From Hsuehochloa calcarea (taxonomy: Eukaryota; Streptophyta; Magnoliopsida; Poales; Poaceae), in contig CM070599.1 in assembly GCA_036346395.1 (NCBI GenBank), forward strand, positions 38,183,232 through 38,247,231: a stretch of 64,000 nucleotides of DNA, in the 5' to 3' direction. Of the stretch, positions 25,420 through 37,353 are shown in pieces (positions within the stretch are counted from its first letter, which is position 1; the number at the start of each line of letters is the position of its first letter). Under the pieces are notes generated by a model. The model was not told where the DNA came from, made no database searches, and worked only from the letters and a program-made list of their open reading frames with translations. The position numbers and the translations under genes are program-made.

Positions 25420-26238
25420 GCACGCTCACCAGCATTGGAGACGATGCTAATGTTCCCGCGAAACAAAGGAGCAACCGAGCTCAGGTTTGCGTGAAATGGA
25501 ATAGTGGTGAGCTGAGTAGAAAGGTATGCGCTCCATTGCTCAAGTAGCTAGAGCATTCGTGTGAGAAAATCGGTGAGACGCCGGCGGTTACACGAGATTC
25601 TCGCGGAAGCTCTCGGGTCTCTTTGTCCGCGCGGGAAAAGGGCGTCAGTGGGGGTGGGTAGCATGGGTGATAGTAGGCGGAGGTTAAAGGAGGGTGGTTG
25701 AGGCGAGAAACTATGGGTGCAGTGTCGCAAACCGCGGGCAAGCAGTGGAGCTGGCGAGGTCGAGCTGGTGCGCAGGCGAGGGTGAGAGGTGGACGGAGGC
25801 TCCTAACATGCGGGCCCAGCATGTCAGAGAGCAGGAGAGCGGGCGCTCGTGTGGACTGGAGTGGGTGCGTGGAAATGGGACGGCTGGGATTTAGCCCAAA
25901 AGGCGAGCGGGAATTTCAAATGGAATTTGAAATTTCTAGAAAAGGATGAGACTTTTTTCAAATTTTTAAACCTATCAAACATGCTTCCAAATTTATAAAA
26001 AAAATTGTACATACTCCTCAGACAGTATGGTTACTCATGTAAATTTTTCAGGGTTTTATCTGCTCTGCGATTTCCTAAAAAATTCTTACAAGTTGCTACT
26101 TGCATGGGATTTCACTATTTGATTTATGCAAAAGATCAAAAATCATGCTAAGATAGTGTTTCATACAAAACATGTTCAAATTATTCTCCTATTTATTTCC
26201 ATTATATTTTCCCAAAAATGTGATTTTTGGATGTTACA
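25420..26238 (-). mobile_element. Truncated gypsy LTR fragment
   Basis: The right end reads GGATGTTACA (26229-26238), i.e. minus-strand TGTAACATCC, the same terminus type as the solo LTR at 18555-21766. The GC-rich part at 25.4-25.9 kb contains GCGGGCCCAGCATGTCAGAGA, parallel to GTGGGCCCCACATGTCAG in that LTR. The left end is not definable. It lies between the antisense frame and the integrase remnant. Confidence 0.5.
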
Positions 26239-26289
26239 TAGAGCTTGTTGGTATACTACCAAATGGATTAAGACTTAGTTTCTCTTTTC

Positions 26290-29170
26290 TTCGAGTAGAT
26301 TGATATCACCAGCTCAGAGTTGTTCTTGTCTAGAGTCATTATAGGCTTGTACTCTTGTCAACCAAAATTTTAGTTCAGGTCGAAGCATAGCTTCAACACA
26401 AAAAACTAAGAAAAATGGTGTTTCGCCTGTAGCCCGACTAGCGGTTGTGTGAATTGCCCAAAATACTGGGGGTAATTCTTTTACCCAAACCCCTGAGCAC
26501 TTTATAAGCTGGTCGAAAAGTCGAGTTTTGATTCCCTGCATAATTTGGTCATTTTCCCCTTCGTTTGTCTCGTTGCTTTATGGATAGGCGACAGAGGCAT
26601 AACATAGATTAATGCCCAATTATTCACAAAAATCTGGAAATTTTGTGCTCGAAAATTATGTACCATTATCTGTTATTATCCAACTTGGCACACCAAATCG
26701 AGTGATCGCATGTTTCATAATAAATTTCTTGGTTGCTTCCGTTGTTATCCCAGTCACAGGTTCAGCTTCAATCCATTTTGTGAACGTATCAATAGCCATA
26801 AAAAGAAACTTAAAACCTTCTAGAGCTTTTAGGAACGGTCCTAGAATATCGAGACCCCAGGTCGCAAAAGGCCAAAAAAGGATATGGTTTGTAATGCTCG
26901 AGCCAGTTGGTGTATTTTTCTGCTATGAAACTGACAGTGTACACACTTCTTAACGAACTCTTTAGCATCATGGAGGACTGTTGGCCAGTAGAATCCTTGC
27001 GGAAAGGCTTTTCCGACCAGTGTCCTGTAGGAAGCATGAGTCCCACAGATGCCTCCGTGTATTTCTTGAAGGATATCTGATCCTTCTTTCTGCGGTATGC
27101 ACCACATGAGACCCCCTTGAGTACCTTGTTTGTAGAGGACTCATTTGACCAAAGTATACATTTTGGTCTTACGGGATAAACAATCAGTGTCGATATCGTC
27201 ATAGGGTACAATACCCTTATGAAGATACTTCTAGATGAGATTCATCCAAGTATCCTCGTATTCTATAGAGGTTGTCTCAATACGAAATGTCTCTGGTGTT
27301 TCGATTAGGGAACGGCTTCTGGAGTTGTTCCAAGAAGACTCCTTGAGATACTTGTGATCGGGGAGAAGCTATTCGAGCTAACTGGTTAGCAAGAAAATTA
27401 TCCTTTCGAGTGACATATTGTACCTCAAAACCGAAGAAATGCTTTCCAAGCTTCTTGACTTCTAATAAGTATTAAGCCCTGGTCGGATTAGAGCATTGGT
27501 ATTCTTTTCCGACTTGATTCACAACTAGTTGAGAGACTCCTCTCACGAGTAGTCGTCGAATCCCGAGCGCTTTCACCGCTCGTATGCCAGCCAATAAATC
27601 ATCATATTCTGCCACATTGTTAGTAGTAGAAAACTTTAATTGAATAACATATTTTAAAGTTTCTCTTGTAGGAAATACCAAGACCACTCCAGCCCTGAGC
27701 CACTTAGCGTAAGTGACCTATCAAAGTATAGTGTCCACTGGTTGTGGGATTCGTACTGGAGTCCCTGAACAGGTTCAGGATTCGTCCATTTAATGACAAA
27801 GTCTGCCAAGATCTAGGATTTAATGGACGTTCGGAACACGAAATGGAGGTCGAATTCCTCAAGTTCAACCGACCATTTTGACATGCGCTCCGCTACTTCC
27901 CTGTTCTGGAGGACCTCTTATAAGGAAAACTCAGACAACACGATTAACTTGCGCTCCTAAAAATAATACCTTAGTTTTCTCTAAGATATGAGAAAGGCAA
28001 ATAGAATTTTTTGAACCTGAGGGTAACGCTTCAGGCATATAGAAATTTTTGAACCTGAGGGTAACGTTTCTTAGGCCCATGTAAAACTTCACTAACCTAG
28101 TAAAATGGTCGCTGAACATTTTCACGTTCAATGACCAGTACTGCACTTATTGTTTGTGGCGTAGCATCTAGATACATTAAGAGTGTTTTTTATGGTTTAG
28201 GAGAAACCAGAATAGGGGGCACCCGTAAGATATCTATTGACAACTTCGAAGGTTTTGTTTGCCTCCTCTGACCATTTGAAACCCTCGTGTTTTCTCAGAA
28301 GTTTAAATAAATGAAACCTTTTGTCTCCCAGTCGTGCGATGAAACGATTTAAAACCATCATGCATCTTGTGAGTTTCTGGACATGTTTCTTTATGGTCAG
28401 AGGGCGTATTTTATCAATGGTCCTTATCTTTTCAAGGTTTGCTTCGATTCTTCGTGCAGAGACAATGAATCTAATCAACTTTTCTAAAGAGATACCGAAT
28501 ACATACTTCTCATGATTGAGTTTCAATTGGTGCTTTATGAGGTTGTCGAATGTTTCCTGCAGGTCAGAAATATTATTAAGACGATGTATGCTTTTTAAGA
28601 CCATATCATCAACATAGACTTCTAAGTTTCGGCCAAGTTGATAAAGAAATGTCTTTTGCATCAAACGTTGGAAGAAAGCACCATCATTTTTTAAACTAAA
28701 TGATATTTTGACATAGCGGAATATTCCAAATGATGTAATAAATTCAGTTTTTTTCATCATCTAAACACATACTTATCTGATGATACCCAGATTATGCATA
28801 TCGAAAACTTAATATTTCACAACCAGCAGTGGAATCAACTAATTGATCGATACGAGGAAATCATTATTTGGACAAGCTTTAATTAGATCAGTAAAGTCTA
28901 CACACATACGTTATTTACTATTAGACTTCCTAATCATTACAGGGTTAGCCAACCACTCTTGGTGGTTGACTTTTTTTTTTATGAAACATGCCTTAAGTAG
29001 CTTGTCTAATTCTGATCTAATAGCGTCTCGTCGATCAGATGCAAATCTCCATCATTTTTGTTTTATGGGCTTCTTGTCAGACTATAGGGTTAGCATGTGC
29101 TCGATCATCTCCCTGAGGACTTTGGGCATGTCGGATGCTTGGCACGCGAAGATATTTGTATTTGTTTGAA
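26290..29170 (-). pseudogene. Gypsy pol remnant (reverse transcriptase, RNase H, integrase)
   Basis: Minus-strand pieces are in the canonical Ty3/gypsy order. Reverse transcriptase spans about 29170-28197, with the active-site YVDD at about 28616-28605. An RNase H-like segment is at about 27687-27472 (STTNNVAEYDDLLAGIRAVK-like). The integrase zinc-binding region is at about 27107-26841 (H...H, CVHC). The integrase core follows at about 26840-26620, and its C-terminal side at 26541-26314. Frames shift between the pieces and stops are frequent, so no polyprotein can be made. It supplies the orientation of the surrounding element. Confidence 0.85.
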
Positions 29171-30645
29171 GAAAGGTGACGTGGGCGTCTTCCTATACGG
29201 GGTAGAGAGCGATCCAGATGTGAATGGTCTTCGAAAGCTTCTATGTATTTAGTGGAACTTTTTGATTTGATCGTTTGACTTTGAGACAACTTTAAACGTT
29301 GACTGTTTAGATTTTTATTGTGTTTTTTTTATTTTAGATGTTCATAACTTTTATAGCTACCGGAGCGAGAAAAATATTAAATATCATAATGGTGGAAAAA
29401 AAATGCACCACCTGTTACCCTTTTCGGTCCAATTAATATTTATAATCTCTGCTCGGAATTACGTGCCGCTCGAATGCCTCCAAATGGCCTTTCCAGCTTC
29501 CACCCCGCTTTGCTTCTTCACACTCGACCGGCCTAGAGATCAGACTATCATGACGCACCCCGTCTCCTCTGTCACTCACTCATGATGGTGATTTGGCCCT
29601 TTGGGTCCATGGCTTTGGGAGAGACGTGTGATGTATATTTGCGGTCCACGAAATGTTAAAACCTACTTACTCCAAATTTCAGAACCAGCTTACTCCAATC
29701 CATCGATGTTTCTCCCAAGTGTTTCCATCTGTGTTTCTCTGTACGTGATCTACATCAAGTATGTATATACATAGAGAAGTACATCTTGAGGGAGAAGTGT
29801 TGATGTCTAGGAGCAGGGTGGACTCTGAACAAAAATGGAGGGGGGGTCGATCATACACGCACACACACACGCGTACGTTACACATTTGAAAATCTAACCA
29901 ACATCATGTGCTGATTTTAAACTAGTGCGTTAAAAGTAGGAATTAGTCTAATACTACTGAGCATGTCAAAATTGAGTAAAACCCCCGTTTCGCCGGAGTA
30001 ACGAGAAACGAAAGCGGCCAATCCGATAGGGCAAAGGGTGGACGGAGTGAGTAGTGCAGCCGTGCAGATGGCGCTTTTGTACCTGGCCGTGTGGGCGCTT
30101 TTGCACATCGGTCGCTGCCGCGGGGGGGAACAGCATCATTTGGGGACACAAACACGAACGCACTGCTCGCGCGCGCAACACACGACGTTATGTGCCGGCC
30201 GCCTCCTGCCTGGCCCACGCGCGTTGGCTTCTTGTGTTGGCCGGTCCAGACACCCACAATTAATCGTGCGCGCGCGTGGCCTCTGGTCACACGTACGCGG
30301 CGCGTGCGTCTGCTCGTTGTTCACCGGCTGGGTGGGTGGAACTAGCAACTTCAACTTCAACTTCACTCCATGTACACATACATCCATGCATCATGCACGT
30401 GATACAGGGGAAGTACAGCGAGCAGCAGATAGCATCGCCACACGGTAATCACTTGTGCAGGGAGGGGGACACGGCGGTTCGCTCCCCGTTCCCATTGCCG
30501 TGAAGGCAAACAAATCCTCCTTGCAGAAAAAAAGGCTTCCAAACGTCCACGTCTATCTACGCACGCTAGTAGGTAGCATGTACGGGTATTATATTATCCT
30601 ACTGCCTACATATTATTCCAGTTCAGTGACAAGATCATAGGTAGG

Positions 30646-30669
30646 ATATATATATATATATATATATAT
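30646..30669. repeat. (TA)n microsatellite
   Basis: A run of about twelve TA units. Confidence 0.85.
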
Positions 30670-32173
30670 GTAGGTCGTAGATCCTTTTCACCGTAGTTGG
30701 GCACCCGCGAGGCAAAAGGAGGTGTCCAGAGATGAGATGAGAGAAAGGCATCCCAAGATGACGGAAGAAAATCCATGGCCCAAGATTTCTCATCATGATA
30801 TGCCTCTCATGTCAATACTACTACATAGGAAGGGAGGTAGAAGGGAGGGATAGGTACAAGGAGAGTGTGATATCTAATCTGATCGCCGCCTGTCGATCGA
30901 TTGCCCCCCCGCGGGGATGGCCCGATGAGATCCCATCCGATCTTCCAGCCTGGATCGAGTCCATCTCTGCTGATGTAGTGTTTTATCCGTTCTTGCTTGC
31001 TTTGTCGCCTCGCTTCTGGTACCGAGGGAGGAAAGACAGAGATACGTGCCTTGTCGTTGCTCGAAAAACAAGCAAAAATCAGGCTAGGGTAGCAGTAGAC
31101 TGATCACTGATGCGATGGGTTGAATGGAACAAGTTTAACCCAGTGAGATTCCCAAGAATGGGACGAGTATAGGTTAGATCTAGCCCTTTGATTAACAAAA
31201 GGCAAATTTGACTTTTGTTTTAACATAAATCTGCTTGCAACAAGTGATAACACAAACTATATATCTTAAATTTTCGGAGGGGAAAACAGCAGAATAGATA
31301 TTTTTCCTTTCCCATCGCTTGCTTCTTCCTCCTTCACCTCCCCACCGCGGCATGACGTCGTCGCCCAACAACTCGGCACACACCAACGAGACTATGAGAG
31401 GATGATCCAAGAGAAATTGAAACTAAATCATTGATCGGATGGTTCGTATGTTAGTCTACCCAATGAAGAATAAAGTAAATCAACTTTTAAGTACAACCGC
31501 AAATGATAGATCGAACATACAATAGCCCAGTTCGTTCATGGCCGCTTCTTGAGAAGGCATCAAGGCTACGTCTATTTCCTAGTTAGCTCTAAAAATCAAT
31601 TAGCTAATTGATCAGTTCCCCAACGTAGGACCGGTACTCCTTAATGTTTTGTAATCAGCCTTGTAGTGATTTTCTCGTACATCACCAGATCAATGGGAGC
31701 ATCATGCATAATCAGTTCTTTTATTTGCTTGCGATCACCAAGGCTTGTGGATCAAGACTGCACAGGATCATGGGAGGTGGGATTTGCGGCAACGAGATTA
31801 GGGCACAGGATGTGAGAGACTAATTTGATTACAATTTTGCCCTTGTGGGAACTATACTGCCTCATACTTGGACGGTCCAACAAAACTGTTGGGTACAGTA
31901 AAAGAGCTCTTTTTTAACCTTTTTTTTTTATTGTATTTAAAGAGGCGATCAATTATTTTGTTTTAGATGTATGCTTGCTGGAACAACATTCTCAGAAAGA
32001 GCTATAAATTATGAAACCATCAACGAGAGAAGCTTCAAGCTTCCACTGCTGCAAAGTCTGCATTCAAAAGCCTAGCTTCTTTTCTTGAATGGCTTTGGCT
32101 TGCCTTATGTATGTGCATGATTCGGTCATTTTACTCCCAATTGAACCTGAATTATCGTCTGAGTTTACTGACG

Positions 32174-32202
<29 letters not shown>
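32174..32202. repeat. (TA)n microsatellite
   Basis: A run of about fourteen TA units, 0.5 kb beyond the ELMO gene stop codon. Confidence 0.85.
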
Positions 32203-32205
<3 letters not shown>

Positions 32206-32721
32206 TGTTGGCTGAGCCAACTAGATAACGATAGTATACACTCCATTGACAAAATAACGCAAAACGTGGGTATGTATTGGAAAACAAGGATGCAGTAAAA
32301 TTATCCATGCAGTGGCTACAACGTGTTTTTGACAACTCAGATTAGCTTCCCATGAACTCTTGTTTACAAAGAAATCTGGGAACTTGCCAGTCTGTTCTTC
32401 TATAGTATAAAGGCTCCGTGCCTACGACAAATCGTTCCCAAAAGAACACCCTACAGGTACTAGTACTACTAGCATGCCCCAACTGCCTGCCGTTCAGGTG
32501 CCCAGTTTCTCTAGGTGTCGACTTACGACAAAGAAGGCCCCAACATGCAAATCCAGGAGCTCAGGCTAGTACCTAAACATGATATAACAAACCACTGAAA
32601 CACATCCCCAGTACATGGTCCTAGATTCCTCGAGCTGTATGTGGTTCCCAGGATGCAATTCTTTAGATGCATGTGTGATGATCTCCACTACATGTGGCGA
32701 TGTTAGGTGAGAGTTCAGATG

Positions 32722-35700
32722 CTAGCGGGTGAGAAACCTGCATGACGGCATGTCCTCGATTTGCTGAATATCGTCAAGTAATAGTTCCCTCTCAAGCTGC
32801 CGTCGCGTAGATTTAATAACCGCCTGCAGTGAGATATCAAAATTTGGTCAGGATAGGAGTTACTTAGTACGAACAATGTGCTCAAGGGATTTCACATTGA
32901 ACAAAGACATACGTTGAAATCCATGTAAGTGGCATGCATGTCAAGCCATTTCTGATCCATCAGCTTAAAGGTTATGCAGTAAAGAATGTCAAAAGCTCGA
33001 TCATTTTCTGAACAAAAAACAATGGTTAGATGTTAGCATCTAGATATACTTTTAAGAGTAGGAGCAGCCCTCACTAAGCTGATGTGTTAATCATCTAGAT
33101 GTACTTTAAAGAGTAGGAGCAGGCGAGCAGCCTTCACACAGTTGACGTGTTAATCATTACACCTAAAGTGCCATTCGATACGAAGGATATAATTTTCTAT
33201 GCTATGGAAGTAAATCAAAAAAATTTGCCAAAATGACTGCCCTCAGTTACTCGCACTGCATTAGAATAAGGAGAACGGACAAAGTTAGGCCAGTCAGATA
33301 AGCCCGTGAGATCAGCTAAAAGGATAATGCTTTATTAGCCAGCACTGACTATAGTTGCATTTATCAATGGTATCAAATTGACATAGATCACTGCATAAAG
33401 CTACTCTACCGTACAACTCTTTTGGGACAAAAGGTCCATATATAGCAGTTCTGTAAGATTTCAATCCTGCACATATGTAACAGTAAAATACTGACTGTAC
33501 CTAAAAGTAGATTTAGGAACACTGCTCCAATCAACGACCTTGGCTTAGCTGCAGAGGAAATCGATCAGTCATTGCGCCACAGATCCACATTGTTAATCGC
33601 AGTTGCAAAACCAGTTTCACAGTTCAGAAACTCTTTCCAGAGAAACATTAGATAGTAATATATCAACCAATCGAGAAACGCTGAAAAGTTCAATGAATAA
33701 ACCTGCTTGAAGATCAAGCATCTGAATGAGCATGAATGTAATGTTTACACCAGCTACGGCAAATGGATATTCCCACAATGCTCTATCACCATTCTGCTTA
33801 CAAAGGAGCTCCTGGAAGGATTTCTACACAGAAAGGGCCTTATTGAGATGAATGAAAGGTCCAACCTATAAATATTAGCTCTATATTAGGTCTATCACAT
33901 ATATTATGGTTTCTTTTCTCCACGGTAAGGTCATTGTCAAAGGATCATTATCTGTTCAATTGCCAAAAAGAGACGAGGCAGAGTTTTGTTTGCTAGTCCA
34001 ACAGATATGTACATTACATACGTCCTTGGATTCTTTCCAGATCTAGCTAAAAAAATCATCGAAGGCTACATCAGAGACGTAGCCTAGCATTAGGAAAACT
34101 TGATATGAATCTGAAACAACACTGGAGTCAAGGGATCTGTAGTTTTGTACTCACTGGGTAGTTCCTTGAGAAGTATAGTAAATTCTCCAAAGAGATAAAG
34201 CCACCGCCCCTGTAATTCCAACACAAGATATGATTTCACATCTGAAATTTAACTGACAAATTGTTTGCTAAAGGGCACACATGGGAATAAAGAGAAAAAA
34301 TAAATACCTGAAATCTGTAGATGGATCTTTCCCTTGCCATCCCATCTCCTTCCACTGGTCTGATACTAGTCCTGGAATTTCAGTTCCAGGAAAAGAAGCA
34401 TGCCAAAGGGCTTTCAGTGCTTCCTAATGGACAAAAAGTGTGATGAACGGGTAAGTAACCTCTTGCAGACTAGCCAGGACATGTGATGACAAATTAGATA
34501 GAACTGAGGAAATGGAGCATCGAAATATATGATCTAGATTGCTATATCAAACTACAAAAGCAAAAGGGAAAAATCCAGATAGCTTTAGTTCTTTAGGGAC
34601 CAGTAGCAAAAGAAACAATTAATAGTGCCTAGGAAACAAACCATAAGCAAGCATGTGCTGTTGCACTGTAGGATCAATAGGCTAATTTACTCATACAAAA
34701 AAAAAATCCCCTATAAAAAAAGTTTTTGAACTATGCCTACGGTCAGTCTAACTATACTGATGGATTGAATTATGCGTGTCCAGTATATCCAGTTGGTTTC
34801 GGTGTCCTTATACTCTCTGGACACTTTAGATCATTCTTTTTTCCAGTAATGCAAGCATGAACACACAGCTGTTTTGTTAGGAATCTCAATGTATACTATG
34901 TCAACCCACGGGCCATCTTATAATCCGAAAACAAAGCTTGTCACGGCAAATTCAGCAGGAATACTGCGTGCTCATTTTACAATACAACAATACGGGGTGT
35001 CTGAAATAGCACCTTACAGTCCCACAAACAAACACGTCGGTGGTGATATCATCCATAGCTCATACCTGATGCTCTCCATTTGAACTATCATACGGCACCT
35101 CTATCCGGTTCTGTATTCTTTGCAGGCACTCTTCCTACAACAGAAAGTAAAATACTGTTATTCGTGCAGGAAGCTTAAAAGTACAAAGTCCTAAAGACTA
35201 CCACATGACATGCCAAATCCGTAGAATTAGTCAAGAAAACATACTCTTTGTTAACCATTGTACCAAGAACCAATATGATGAGAATTGTCATGGCTCAATT
35301 TTCGTGTTCTTATAAATCACAAACCGGGCATAGAGGGATCAATCATGCCATAAGCCCCAAGCACAAGTCTAATGAAACACAGCAGTTGCTTTGTGTGCCG
35401 TGGTTCTCGTTATGATTTCAGTAATCGTTTGCATTCATTCTTCAAAACAATCAAATTACGTCATTACAAAATATTACTCCTAATCCCTGCATCGAAGAGG
35501 AATTGAGTAAAACGTTTCACCTGAGCCGGGCTCAGATCGAAGGAGAGGCGCGCGTCGCTCTCCCTCCTCTGTGCGCAGACGCACGAGAACCCCCTCCCGA
35601 TCCACGCCGTCGGCCCCGCCACGACCTCCGCTGCGGCGCACGCACGCGGGGGAAAAAACATCGACGTCAGCCTCTTCCCTGAAACAAGCAAGGCGATCCG

Positions 35701-35796
35701 GGCGAAATCACTCACGCACGTACCCGGTGAGGGGTGGTGGCAGGCGGCACCGGAGAGGCGGCGGACGGCGAGGAAGGAGCCGGCATTCTGGTCCAT
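32722..35796 (-). CDS. ELMO/CED-12 domain protein, nine coding exons, 262 aa
   Basis: Plant ELMO-domain proteins are related to animal ELMO/CED-12 adaptors and ELMOD GTPase-activating proteins; their role in plants is little known. Coding exons on the minus strand: 35796-35724, 35630-35521, 35134-35066, 34423-34308, 34209-34155, 33823-33703, 33548-33501, 33007-32913 and 32823-32722. All introns are GT-AG and the phases close to a clean 789-nt frame. The N-terminal part has AEVVAGPTAWIGRG and CVCAQRR. The ELMO domain (about residues 85-250) contains LWHASFPG (90-97), QWKEMGWQGKDP (107-118), GGGFISLENLLYFSRNYP and LWEYPFAVAGVNITFML. The end is MPSCRFLTR with TAG at 32724-32722. The start MDQNAGSF was chosen because the first intron and domain spacing then fit plant homologues. 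Intron 1 is only 93 bp, in phase, and free of stops. No lesions were found, so the gene looks functional. Confidence 0.92.
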
Positions 35797-35854
35797 ATGG
35801 CGCCCGGGCGCGCTGCTCTCCTCCGACCTGCCTCGCCCCGCTCTCCCTCCTCTC

Positions 35855-35881
35855 TGTGTGTGTGTGTGTGTGTGTGTGTGT
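35855..35881. repeat. (TG)n microsatellite in the ELMO 5' leader region
   Basis: About thirteen TG units, read as (CA)n on the gene strand, some 60-85 bases upstream of the ELMO start codon and so probably in the 5' UTR or core promoter. Confidence 0.85.
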
Positions 35882-36500
35882 ACACGTCTGCTGCCTACGC
35901 GCCGCGATCCGCGCGGGAACCCATGGCTGGCTGGGGCGTGGGGAGGCCGCGGCTTCCAATCCTGGCGGGCGCGAGATCCCACAGACGGATCACGAGGGGA
36001 GGAGAGGGGACGGACTCCACGACGCGAGGCTTCGCGCCGCGGCCCTCTCTTATCTTCCGTTGGCTTGGCTCGTTTGGTTGGCAACTTGACGCTTCTGGTT
36101 GGCTTGGCTGCGGGTGGTGGCATGGACGCACAGTGGGAATAATTGCGTTTGCGTCTCTTTTTTCCTTTTTTACCGTGCTATGTTAGAGCTAATATAATTG
36201 AAAATCCCGCACAATTGCATGGTTGGATTTTTTTTCATGTTTTACATGGTTAGACGTGGATGTTCTCTCCGATAAGTATCTAGTTAATCTACACTGTTAT
36301 TTTCAAATAGCGGTGATTTCGTAGTTTCCTTTCGAAAAAGTAAGCACTATCAGCTTCGTGTTGTCCTTTTTCTGACTCTAAAATCTCCAAGATATGCTTT
36401 GTTGAACGGTGTCAGCGAATAGAGAAGGTGAATAGAAGTTCACATTTTCCTTTATAAAATTCTACTTATTTTTCTCTCTTATAGCTATGTGAAACGATGG
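35882..36500. other. Upstream side of the ELMO gene, no other gene
   Basis: GC-rich to about 36.13 kb, then AT-rich. Overlapping frames in the GC-rich part are not supported as genes. Confidence 0.4.
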
Positions 36501-37353
36501 AGATCAAAAATATCAAAATCACAATGGAATAATTTAGATGGAACAAGGAAATCAAACAACAACCCTCTCGGCTGGTCTGACCGCCAAGAGGTGGGCGATC
36601 TAACTATTTCCTTAGGCTAACAGGAAAATTAGTATGATTTTGGATCCACAAAAGATCCAACTTTTAATTTACAAGTCCAAATCACTTGCGATTTCAAACA
36701 TGACTCAACAAGAAGGTCAGAAATATATTCCAATCAAAGACCGAGACAATCTTAATCAAGATTTCATGAATTTCTTGTTTGAGTGCAAGAGGGCTCAAAA
36801 TCGGTGAAAACCAAAAGTTGATCCAAAGACTTTCTCGTGGATTAAAAATTATCAAAATAACCTTAGATCAACTTCCACAAAATCCTATCAATCTAGATCG
36901 CAAGAAAAGATCAAGACAAAACCCCTAGAACACAAGAAACCAAAAACTCAAGAAAGAGAGCAAGAACCAAAGACAAATCATCTTGGCGCGAATTTGATTG
37001 GATTGATATCGAGGAATTGAGAATTTACAGCCACTCTACTATTGAAGACAAAAGCTCACTCATAAGCACTCAATCCCACAAAAATTATCTCAATACATCC
37101 CTCAAACTTTATCATCCTCTATTCTCTCCACTTTTCTCCAAATCTCAAATTAGGTTTTCTAGGTTTGGTTTGTGTGCAAATCATACACCACCTCTTATAT
37201 AGTGGAGGCTAGGTCTAGAAAGAAACCTTAACGGACATCATTTAAACTCACACATAAACGGGTTTCACCCACGCATGCTTCTCAAAACAGATGACGATCC
37301 GATGCTCCCGAATCCGTCTCTTTGTGATCTTGTCATCCTCATGACCAAAATAT
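36500..37353 (-). repeat. LTR-retrotransposon fragment, family A, minus sense
   Basis: It matches, in reverse complement, the family A sequence at about 16.3-17.0 kb. Shared blocks include the leader region ending in TTTCTAGG and a promoter-like minus-strand CTATATAAGAGG (37192-37203). Text of the GGTCTGACCGCC type occurs at 36580-36591. It is contiguous with the duplicated block that follows. Confidence 0.5.

Larger units (their letters stand above)
17650..29300 (-). mobile_element. Degenerate Ty3/gypsy element with antisense extra frame, heavily nested
   Basis: Read on the minus strand, a degenerate pol (29.2 to 26.3 kb: reverse transcriptase, RNase H, integrase) is followed by a long frame in the opposite orientation (plus strand, 18.2-25.3 kb). 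This layout, with an extra antisense frame between pol and the 3' LTR, is known from the Tat lineage (RIRE2, Grande, Retand types). Insertions inside it are a solo LTR (18555-21766), an unrelated insert (about 21924-22780) and an LTR fragment (about 25420-26238). Neither LTR of the host element was identified with confidence; ends are approximate. All coding parts carry stops and frameshifts. Confidence 0.6.
29301..32721. other. Intergenic, no gene recognised
   Basis: Between the gypsy remnant and the 3' end of the ELMO gene. The GC-rich patch 30.0-30.5 kb gives several overlapping frames on both strands, none with recognisable protein character. Two TA microsatellites are listed separately. 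Confidence 0.4.

Noticed and set aside
35464..36123. A 219-codon minus frame extending upstream of the ELMO start
   Set aside because: Its middle part is the real first ELMO exons read through the 93-bp intron. The upstream extension crosses the CA microsatellite and GC-rich leader and is best explained as 5' UTR.
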